A stretch of DNA of 64,000 bases, from NCBI GenBank assembly GCA_019828565.1, contig JAHDYR010000053.1, forward strand, positions 1-64,000. The letters run 5' to 3'. This stretch comes from Carpediemonas membranifera (taxonomy: Eukaryota; Fornicata). Positions 32,501-40,238 of the stretch are shown here, one piece after another. How positions within the stretch are numbered: position 1 is the stretch's first letter; every line of letters begins with the position of its first letter. The notes beneath the pieces were generated by a model, which saw nothing but the letters and a program-made list of their open reading frames with translations, made no database searches and was not told the origin of the DNA. The position numbers and the translations under genes are program-made.

Positions 32501-32731
32501 GACGATGGCCGCTTCGGAGCACAGCGTATCAAACACTGTCTCTACATTGCACCAACGTGCGTCAATGAACTCAGCATTGACGAATTTCGCGTAGTCGGTA
32601 CGAACAGTCTGCAGCAGAAGCTGTACGTCCCGAGCAAGCGCGTTTTCGCGCCAATCGGACGTTATGGAAACTCTCATCGCCATCTGGCCTCCAGGATCAG
32701 CCTGGGGCGCAGAAAATGACGACATTTCCAT
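29519..32731 (-). CDS. R2-like RT/REL-endonuclease protein, copy A1, intact
   Basis: 1,070 aa from ATG 32731 (MEMSSF), only 3 nt inside the element. There is a helical N-terminal ~200 aa without visible zinc fingers. RT motifs: AAPGPSGLSFLHI (about 355), VVSLDLSNAYG (about 475), EGIHQGDPLSP (about 530) and AYQDD (about 563). The C-terminus has a CCHC-type CPLCRARTVNHQSVVC (from about 879) and a restriction-like endonuclease core RADILL...VIDNVVSN (about 955-975). This layout belongs to the R2/NeSL/CRE-type REL non-LTR elements, which nick a specific site and prime reverse transcription there. No frame break. Antisense ORFs here are shadows. Confidence 0.9.
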   Translation of the reverse strand: MEMSSFSAPQADPGGQMAMRVSITSDWRENALARDVQLLLQTVRTDYAKFVNAEFIDARWCNVETVFDTLCSEAAIVELMKDVNNKKIVRLTVRALKDIVDSFKRLLDAAGVTLSSTPKATPLRSAKTAPSVAAEFFREIRRNVMGNNDPASLLPSVEEVHAPGSQLSSQPSAAAHVTAVGFTASPPTAPPAHPAHRPDVFLPPGQALFLGKIAPPKRGREKFARGLIEKLKRVALVESEDEKRAALRTVLEYPKALYAPPVASKGPKRRPSKWRKVMRLVRHGFVSKAATALVAEDAGLSPQEVDVELKRLQEDYSGLRPDVPFKDVPAEPLQSVEVSARTLKTVLHALKAEAAPGPSGLSFLHIRIAAKVARHDLIAALMPIVQDILNGETYTAVLSHCIIVPVPKGAGKIRGVAIGDSLRRVAAKALAWAVRARLVDVDRTLKDQYGVGEKCGLERLSDSVTRVYEEGGTVVSLDLSNAYGCLSRAFMFDVVRAYMPALMPYLSTMYRQGLLFSTSGGVIRSAEGIHQGDPLSPILFSLGIKPILDVLREAFPGWHLQAYQDDLVATTDRPLQTPGVGREANNLVEIAREKFLEVGLRLNKSKCVVAHRDVTDGNTSGGVPRRRSLNLVGVPVGSAAHAMGELAKVNSRVMQLLNAAGEMVAKEGPEATAPALIIAKYCALTKWEHFFRNVPPATGGVGNGLYEAELGFEKKEAVPAILRILSSEAEVDDDFALRLSMPVERRGLALAMPSVVWAPAFLAATRQLAGLGVTRSPDSVTGAIKCLPPQLNTPSNWPSGLDDVKALDADHTQKNLVRLVEESIATKLSVSAAVSPNVVRSFMMVDPTSLGRSVTDAAVAPIFRNHLGLPAFTPGFDVCPLCRARTVNHQSVVCNATHTLCCPCLRGGLDDERHNAIKDGLVRDLKGYGWRVQSEVWLNKASEWTIDRTKPMKARADILLTKPGVKAIVIDNVVSNHVSQAMTSKRAQYSNWDVKLIPAVTLHNGDVGRVHGRGWTDDLRDELGLKAEQVREMADNAFLACMRGQVHTYAAFIKQCDAAHAAAEDLGLSH

Positions 32732-32733
32732 TT

Positions 32734-32745
32734 CGGGAGGGAGCA
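32734..32745. repeat. 12-bp tRNA-derived target copy between A1 and A2
   Basis: CGGGAGGGAGCA, identical to 29288-29299 of the tRNA gene. The same 12-mer separates the later elements at 36181-36192, 39636-39647 and 40227-40238. Confidence 0.95.
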
Positions 32746-35700
32746 AACTTTTATGTAATCAACGACAAACAGTCTAGCGAGCGGCGAGGCGCAGCCGAGC
32801 TTCGCGAGCCTGAGCGCAGCGAAGCAGTTTGAGGCTATGGGGTGCGTCGGGGTCCTCCGTCGCTCCATCCAGTGAGTCGCTGGCGAGTCAACAAAACCAA
32901 CAAGAACACTCTGAAGCGCTCTGCACGAGCCGATTGCTACACCAATATCAGAATTGAGTAACAATTAGTGGGAGAGGCCCAAATCCTCTGCTGCAGCATG
33001 TGCTGCGTCGCATTGCTTGATGAACGCTGCATATGTGTGCACTTGCCCTCTCATGCACGCCAAGAAAGCGTTATCAGCCATCTCGCGGACCTGCTCAGCC
33101 TTAAGACCAAGTTCATCGCGCAAATCGTCCGTCCAGCCCCTTCCGTGCACTCTTCCAACGTCACCGTTGTGAAGCGTCACCGCGGGTATGAGCTTGACGT
33201 CCCAGTTGGAGTACTGGGCGCGCTTGCTCGTCATGGCCTGAGACACGTGGTTGCTGACGACGTTGTCAATGACGATTGCCTTCACGCCAGGTTTCGTGAG
33301 GAGGATGTCCGCCCGCGCCTTCATAGGCTTGGTCCGGTCAATGGTCCACTCACTGGCCTTGTTCAACCACACCTCGGACTGGACTCTCCAGCCATAACCC
33401 TTCAGGTCTCTCACCAGCCCGTCCTTGATAGCGTTGTGACGCTCGTCGTCCAGGCCTCCACGTAGGCATGGGCAGCACAGGGTGTGAGTAGCGTTGCACA
33501 CAACGGACTGGTGGTTCACGGTGCGTGCCCTGCAGAGAGGGCAGACGTCAAATCCGGGCGTGAATGCGGGGAGGCCCAGGTGATTGCGGAAGATGGGGGC
33601 AACAGCGGCATCGGTTACCGAGCGCCCAAGAGAGGTCGGGTCGACCATCATGAACGACCGAACGACGTTGGGCGAGACGGCGGCACTCACAGAGAGCTTG
33701 GTGGCAATAGATTCCTCAACGAGGCGAACCAAGTTCTTCTGCGTGTGGTCGGCGTCAAGAGCCTTCACATCGTCCAAGCCACTAGGCCAGTTCGACGGCG
33801 TGTTGAGCTGGGGCGGGAGACACTTGATGGCACCCGTCACGCTGTCAGGTGAGCGTGTAACACCCAGCCCTGCCAGTTGTCTCGTGGCCGCGAGGAACGC
33901 GGGAGCCCACACGACTGATGGCATTGCCAGCGCAAGCCCGCGTCTTTCTACCGGCATACTCAGGCGGAGAGCAAAGTCGTCATCGACCTCAGCCTCGCTC
34001 GACAGGATTCGGAGGATGGCCGGGACCGCCTCTTTCTTCTCAAATCCGAGTTCAGCCTCGTAGAGACCGTTGCCGACTCCACCCGTTGCGGGGGGAACGT
34101 TACGGAAGAAGTGCTCCCACTTTGTGAGCGCACAATACTTCGCAATGATCAACGCAGGGGCAGTTGCCTCCGGCCCCTCCTTGGCCACCATCTCTCCGGC
34201 AGCGTTAAGGAGTTGCATCACGCGACTGTTGACCTTGGCCAACTCACCCATCGCATGAGCAGCGGACCCAACCGGAACGCCCACGAGGTTTAGGCTGCGT
34301 CTTCTTGGGACGCCTCCCGAGGTGTTGCCGTCGGTAACGTCTCTGTGCGCCACAACGCACTTCGACTTGTTGAGCCGCAGGCCGACTTCGAGGAACTTCT
34401 CCCTCGCGATCTCGACAAGGTTGTTAGCCTCTCGGCCGACACCGGGCGTCTGCAAAGGCCGATCAGTCGTGGCGACTAGATCGTCTTGGTACGCTTGGAG
34501 GTGCCAACCCGGGAACGCCTCGCGCAGAACGTCCAGAATGGGCTTGATGCCCAGGCTGAACAGAATAGGGGACAGGGGATCTCCTTGATGTATGCCCTCA
34601 GCTGACCTTATCACTCCTCCTGACGTGGAGAATAGGAGCCCTTGGCGATACATCGTAGACAGGTAGGGCATGAGAGCAGGCATGTAAGCGCGTACCACGT
34701 CGAACATGAACGCCCTAGATAGGCATCCATAAGCGTTCGATAAGTCGAGGGAGACAACAGTCCCTCCCTCCTCGTAGACCCTGGTCACGCTGTCACTCAG
34801 CCTCTCCAGGCCGCACTTCTCCCCCACCCCATACTGATCCTTGAGGGTCCGGTCGACGTCGACCAGGCGGGCCCTCACAGCCCAGGCGAGAGCCTTCGCC
34901 GCAACCCGCCGAAGCGAGTCCCCGATGGCCACTCCTCGGATCTTCCCAGCCCCCTTGGGGACCGGGACAATGATGCAGTGGCTCAATACCGCGGTGTAGG
35001 TCTCGCCGTTCAGGATGTCCTGTACGATCGGCATCAATGCGGCGATGAGGTCATGTCTGGCCACCTTCGCTGCTATTCTGATATGGAGGAAGGACAAGCC
35101 CGACGGCCCTGGGGCCGCCTCGGCCTTTAGAGCGTGTAGTACAGTCTTGAGGGTCCTAGCGGACACCTCAACTGACTGCAGTGGCTCTGCGGGGACGTCC
35201 TTAAACGGAACATCTGGGCGCAGGCCACTGTAATCCTCCTGCAGTCTCTTCAGCTCTACATCCACCTCCTGTGGTGACAGGCCCGCATCCTCAGCTACCA
35301 GCGCAGTGGCTGCCTTGGACACGAACCCGTGGCGAACCAGTCGCATCACCTTACGCCACTTGGACGGGCGGCGCTTGGGGCCTTTCGATGCAACCGGCGG
35401 TGCGTACAGCGCCTTCGGGTACTCGAGTACCGTCCTCAGGGCCGCGCGCTTCTCGTCCTCGCTCTCCACGAGGGCCACCCGCTTGAGCTTCTCGATCAGG
35501 CCTCTGGCGAATTTCTCGCGTCCCCTCTTGGGGGGAGCGATCTTGCCAAGGAAGAGAGCCTGTCCCGGTGGTAGGAACACGTCGGGTCGATGGGCTGGGT
35601 GAGCGGGAGGGGGCAGTCGGGGGGCTTGCGGTGAAGCCCACCGCGGTGACGTGCGCTGCTGCGCTCGGCTGCGATGACAGCTGGCTACCAGGGGCGTGGA

Positions 35701-36180
35701 CCTCTTCGACAGATGGAAGGAGACTGGCAGGGTCGTTGTTGCCCATCACGTTTCTCCTGATCTCTCGGAAGAATTCGGCCGCCACCGACGGAGCTGTTTT
35801 GGCAGAACGCAGCGGTGTTGCTTTGGGAGTACTGCTAAGAGTAACACCCGCCGCGTCTAAGAGCCGCTTGAAGGAATCTACGATGTCCTTCAGTGCTCTC
35901 ACCGTCAAACGCACAATCTTCTTGTTGTTCACGTCCTTCATCAGCTCGACGATGGCCGCTTCGGAGCACAGCGTATCAAACACTGTCTCTACATTGCACC
36001 AACGTGCGTCAATGAACTCAGCATTGACGAATTTCGCGTAGTCGGTACGAACAGTCTGCAGCAGAAGCTGTACGTCCCGAGCAAGCGCGTTTTCGCGCCA
36101 ATCGGACGTTATGGAAACTCTCATCGCCATCTGGCCTCCAGGATCAGCCTGGGGCACAGAAAATGACGACATTTCCATTT
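32746..36180 (-). mobile_element. Non-LTR retrotransposon copy A2
   Basis: 3,435 bp, full-length, flanked on both sides by CGGGAGGGAGCA. It is nearly identical to A1. It differs by an extra G near 35610 and by CACAG for CGCAG at the 5' end. Confidence 0.9.
32965..36178 (-). pseudogene. R2-like RT/REL-endonuclease, copy A2, one-base frameshift
   Basis: Same protein as A1, but a G-run near 35610 has five Gs where A1 has four. The N-terminal ~190 codons are thus separated from the remaining 871-codon frame (35580-32965), which holds intact RT, CCHC and endonuclease motifs. If the extra G is an assembly error the copy would be intact. Confidence 0.85.
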
Positions 36181-36192
36181 CGGGAGGGAGCA

Positions 36193-39100
36193 TCGTTTAT
36201 TGCCTTTTGGACGAACTGTATTGCGAGCGGCGAGGCGCAGCCGAGCTTCGCGAGCCTGAGCGCAGCGAAGACGTCACTCTAGTGGTCAGTATGTCGGGTT
36301 TGAGGCACTGCTCGCTCCGAAATCTCCCTTTCGACTCTCCACTCAGTCACAACGAACGCGAACGCGAATAACGCGCAGATCACGCTCAAAGTACAGAAAC
36401 AACATCAGTATTAGTGGTTGAGGCCATTAGCCTCAGCTTGACGGTGCGCAGCATCCGCCTGGCGCATGAACGCATGGAACACATGAACTTGCTGCCGCAT
36501 ACAGGCCATCATGACCGCGTCGGCAATCTGCCCAACAGTTTCGGCATCAAGGCCCAAAACGTCGCGCATCTCATCGGTCCATCCTCTCCCATGCACAGCA
36601 CCAACACCACCACTCTGGCGAACGACCACGGGAATAACCCGGACGTTCCAGTTGGCGTACTGCTCCTTCTTGCTCCGCATAGATGCAGACGCGTGATTGC
36701 TCACCACTACGTCAAGCACAACGGGTTCGGTATGGCCCGGTCTGGTCAAGAGGAGGTCCGCCCGCGCCTTGACCCGTTTGGTCCGGTCCACAGTCCACTC
36801 GCTGCCCCGTCCGAGCCAATGCTCAACTCTTACGCGCCAGGGGTGCCCGCGCAGCAGTTTGGCGAGCGTGTCGCGAATTTGGTCGTGCCGCTCCGATCCC
36901 AGCCCCTCCCTCAGGAAGGGACAGGTAAGAGAATGCTCGGCTGAGCAGGGGACAGACCGGTGGTTAACACTACGGGCCAGGCATAGCGGACAGACGTCGT
37001 GGCCTGTCTCAAAGGCAGGAAGGCCGACATGGTTGCGAAGCATCGGTGCAGCACCCTCGTCACAGGGGTTACGACCCATAGCGGCTGGATCAGCCGCGAG
37101 TAGAGACCTGATCACGTTTGGCGAGTCGACTGAAACAGTCAGTTGGCTGGAAATGTTATCCTGCAGGAGGCGTACCAACTTCTTCTGCGTGCTCTCGAGT
37201 GAGAGCTTTCTGACATCGCCATATGATGTCGGCCAATCCTTGGGCGTCGCGGCGAGAGCCGGGATGCATGGCAGTGCGTCTTGGATGAGAGCCTCGGGCC
37301 TTTCGACCTTCAGCTCTATGAGTTGTCGTGCGGCACCCAGATAGGCTGGGGCCCACACAACAGAGGGCATGGCCAATCCGAGCCCGCCTTGACTGACCGG
37401 CAGACAGAGCCTTGCGGCGAAGTCCTTGTCAGTCTCTGCGCTGGACTGGAGCAGCTTCAGGATGGCGGGGACCACCTTCTGCTGTTCGAAGTCCAGTTGC
37501 GACTCGAACATGTCACCCCCGCCCGGCGAAACATTGCGGAAGAAGTGCTCCCACTTGGTGAGGGCACACAGTTTCGTCACTAGGAGGGCAGGGGCGACGG
37601 CTTCCGCGCCAATGTCAGAGACCATCGATGCAGCAGCGTCAAGCAGCTCCATAACCTTGCGGTTAGCAGAGCCTAGCTCCCGCATGATGTGCGTGGCGGA
37701 GCCGATTGGAACACCAACCAGCTTGGTATCGCGTCTCCGTGGGACGCCACCAGTTGTGTTGCCGTCAACGACATCCTTATGGGCTAGCACGCACTTGGTA
37801 CGGTTGAGGCGGAGGCCAACCTCGTTGAACTTCTGAGCGGCGAGTTCTGTGAGATTGTTGGCCTCACGGCCGACCCCAGGCGACTGTAGCGGGCGGGTAG
37901 TGGTGGCTACAATGTCATCCTGGTAGGCACGGATGCACCACCCAGGGAAAGCCTCGCGCAAGACGTCCAGAATGGGCTTAACGCCTAAGCTGAAAAGAAT
38001 TGGCGAGAGCGGGTCCCCTTGGTGAATGCCTTCAGCCGACCTCATGGTGATGCCGGAGGTAGAGAAAAGTAAGCCCCGTCGGTACATGGTCGACAGGTAT
38101 GGGATGAGCGCCGGCATGTAGGCCGCCACCACCTTCATGGCGAAGGCCCTCGACAAGCATCCATAGGCGTTGGAAAGGTCGAGTGTGAGCACTGTACCGC
38201 CACTTCGGTAGACTGCACTCACCTCCTCTCCCAACCTCTCCAAGCCGCACTTCTCACCTACTCCGAACTGGTCCTTCAGGGCACGATCGACGTCAACCAG
38301 CCGCTTACGGACGGACCAGGCGAGTGCCTTTGCCGCCACACGGCGAATAGAGTCGCCGATCGCGACCCCTCGGACCTTCCCTTCACCTTTCGGCACAGGG
38401 ACGAGAATGCAATGACTGAACACATCAGTGTAAGCTTCTCCGTTCAGGATGTCCTGAACCAGCGGGAGCAGAGCCTGGACTAGTTCGCGCCTTGATGTCT
38501 TGTAGGCGATCTTCAGGTGAAGGAACGATAGCCCGGAGGGCCCCGGGGCCGCCTCAGACTTGAGTGTGTTGAGGATGGTCTTCAGAGTCTTAGAGGAAAC
38601 TTCGACACACTGCAGGGGGTTCTCGGGGACGTCTCGCATGGGGACGTCGGGACAAAGCCCGTTGAACCCAACCTGGAGGTCCCGCAGTTGAGCGTCGATT
38701 TCAGTCGGTGTCAGGTCAGTCTCATTGGCTACCATGGACGTGGCGGCCTTCGAGACAAACCCGTGGCGAATCAGGTTCAGCGTCCGACGCCACTTGCTCG
38801 CGCTAGCGCGTCGTCCGCCTCGGTCCGACGGCGGTGCGTACAGCGTCTTGGGGTAGTCTACAACCTTAAGAGCCTCAGCCCGCTTGGCGTCGTCACCTGT
38901 CGCGTTGTTCACCTCCCTCAATCGTTCAATAAGGCCTCGTGTGAACTTCTCGCGCCCGCGCTTGGGCGGAGCGATCTTTCCGAGGAACAAGGCCTGACCC
39001 GGGGGAAGGAAGACATCGGGTCGATGAGCAGGGGTAGTGGGAGGTGCTGATGGCGGGGTTAGGGGGAAACCAACCGCCGAAACGTGAGCTGCCGTGTCTG

Positions 39101-39635
39101 CCTGGACCTCTTCGTCAACAGGCTGCGATGACAGACCCTCGTCGTCCGTCGCGATCTCTACTGCAGAGGGAGGGACATTTGCAGCGGTCTCTGGACGCAT
39201 AGCGTTGTCTCGTATCGTGCAGGCGATAATCGCAATGGACTTGGGGGCTGTGTTTGCAGAACGCAACGAAGTTGCCGTTGGCAGCGCCTGTGTGGTGATG
39301 CTGTGGGCCTTAAGGAGGTCCTTGAAGCTGTCAGCAATCGCCTTCAGGGCTTTCACGGTAAAGCGTACGATGTGTTTGTTCTGGACGTCGCGCATGAGCT
39401 CGACAACCGCAGTTTCAGAGCACAATGTGTTGAACACCGTGTCCGTATCACACCACAGTCTGTCAATTAGGCTTATGTCGACGAACTTCGCGTAGGTGCT
39501 ATGAACTTCGGTAAGAAGAGCACGAACATCCTCGGCGAAGACGCTTTCGCGCCATACGAGTCTCGTACGTCGTCGAGTCACCATCTGGCCTCCAGGATCA
39601 GCCTGGGGCGCAGAAAATGACGACATTTCCATTTT
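36193..39635 (-). mobile_element. Non-LTR retrotransposon copy B1
   Basis: 3,443 bp, between target copies 36181-36192 and 39636-39647. It is a diverged subfamily: its protein is clearly homologous to A but differs throughout. However, the first ~55 bp at the 5' end and the GC-rich 3' block are nearly identical to A. The 3' terminus after the target is TCGTTTATTGCC rather than AACTTTTATG. Confidence 0.9.
36411..39632 (-). CDS. R2-like RT/REL-endonuclease protein, copy B1, intact
   Basis: 1,073 aa from ATG 39632. RT motifs: AAPGPSGLSFLHL, TLDLSNAYGCLSR, EGIHQGDPLSPIL and RAYQDDIVAT. C-terminal CPLCLARSVNHRSVPC, then RADLLL...VVLDVVVSNH, the R2-like endonuclease pattern. The start again lies at the element edge. 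Because of an extra T at the 5' joint, the frame is also open upstream through the target copy and the 3' UTR of the neighbouring element to 39866, so a longer fused product is conceivable but not needed. Confidence 0.9.
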   Translation of the reverse strand: MEMSSFSAPQADPGGQMVTRRRTRLVWRESVFAEDVRALLTEVHSTYAKFVDISLIDRLWCDTDTVFNTLCSETAVVELMRDVQNKHIVRFTVKALKAIADSFKDLLKAHSITTQALPTATSLRSANTAPKSIAIIACTIRDNAMRPETAANVPPSAVEIATDDEGLSSQPVDEEVQADTAAHVSAVGFPLTPPSAPPTTPAHRPDVFLPPGQALFLGKIAPPKRGREKFTRGLIERLREVNNATGDDAKRAEALKVVDYPKTLYAPPSDRGGRRASASKWRRTLNLIRHGFVSKAATSMVANETDLTPTEIDAQLRDLQVGFNGLCPDVPMRDVPENPLQCVEVSSKTLKTILNTLKSEAAPGPSGLSFLHLKIAYKTSRRELVQALLPLVQDILNGEAYTDVFSHCILVPVPKGEGKVRGVAIGDSIRRVAAKALAWSVRKRLVDVDRALKDQFGVGEKCGLERLGEEVSAVYRSGGTVLTLDLSNAYGCLSRAFAMKVVAAYMPALIPYLSTMYRRGLLFSTSGITMRSAEGIHQGDPLSPILFSLGVKPILDVLREAFPGWCIRAYQDDIVATTTRPLQSPGVGREANNLTELAAQKFNEVGLRLNRTKCVLAHKDVVDGNTTGGVPRRRDTKLVGVPIGSATHIMRELGSANRKVMELLDAAASMVSDIGAEAVAPALLVTKLCALTKWEHFFRNVSPGGGDMFESQLDFEQQKVVPAILKLLQSSAETDKDFAARLCLPVSQGGLGLAMPSVVWAPAYLGAARQLIELKVERPEALIQDALPCIPALAATPKDWPTSYGDVRKLSLESTQKKLVRLLQDNISSQLTVSVDSPNVIRSLLAADPAAMGRNPCDEGAAPMLRNHVGLPAFETGHDVCPLCLARSVNHRSVPCSAEHSLTCPFLREGLGSERHDQIRDTLAKLLRGHPWRVRVEHWLGRGSEWTVDRTKRVKARADLLLTRPGHTEPVVLDVVVSNHASASMRSKKEQYANWNVRVIPVVVRQSGGVGAVHGRGWTDEMRDVLGLDAETVGQIADAVMMACMRQQVHVFHAFMRQADAAHRQAEANGLNH

Positions 39636-39647
39636 CGGGAGGGAGCA

Positions 39648-40226
39648 AACTTTTATGTAATCAACGACAAACAGTCTAGCGAGCGGCGAGGCGCAGCCGA
39701 GCTTCGCGAGCCTGAGCGCAGCGAAGCAGTTTGAGGCTATGGGGTGCGTCGGGGTCCTCCGTCGCTCCATCCAGTGAGTCGCTGGCGAGTCAACAAAACC
39801 AACAAGAACACTCTGAAGCGCTCTGCACGAGCCGATTGCTACACCAATATCAGAATTGAGTAACAATTAGTGGGAGAGGCCCAAATCCTCTGCTGCAGCA
39901 TGTGCTGCGTCGCATTGCTTGATGAACGCTGCATATGTGTGCACTTGCCCTCTCATGCACAATCTTCTTGTTGTTCACGTCCTTCATCAGCTCGACGATG
40001 GCCGCTTCGGAGCACAGCGTATCAAACACTGTCTCTACGTTGCACCAACGTGCGTCAATGAACTCAGCATTGACGAATTTCGCGTAGTCGGTACGAACAG
40101 TCTGCAGCAGAAGCTGTACGTCCCGAGCAAGCGCGTTTTCGCGCCAATCGGACGTTATGGAAACTCTCATCGCCATCTGGCCTCCAGGATCAGCCTGGGG
40201 CACAGAAAATGACGACATTTCCATTT
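39648..40226 (-). mobile_element. Internally deleted A-family copy (A3')
   Basis: 579 bp with both A-type ends: the 3' UTR and last ~30 codons joined at about 39960 to the first ~90 codons and 5' end. The joint lies at GCAC, present at both parental breakpoints (29608 and 32466 in A1), so about 2.86 kb is missing through microhomology. It is flanked by target copies on both sides. It either moved as a non-autonomous short element or arose by recombination in the array. Confidence 0.85.
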
Positions 40227-40238
40227 CGGGAGGGAGCA

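Larger units (their letters stand above)
29300..32733 (-). mobile_element. Non-LTR retrotransposon copy A1, inserted at the tRNA-Thr 3' end
   Basis: 3,434 bp. Its 3' end directly follows the tRNA discriminator base, and its 5' end is followed at 32734-32745 by CGGGAGGGAGCA, the last 12 nt of the tRNA. One long ORF occupies almost the entire element. The 3' UTR is 219 bp and the 5' UTR effectively absent. It is almost identical to copy A2. Confidence 0.9.

Noticed and set aside
29522-36041. Many plus-strand ORFs of 60-165 aa opposite the A and B elements
   Set aside because: They repeat identically in each copy as antisense shadows of the conserved RT protein and lack their own features.
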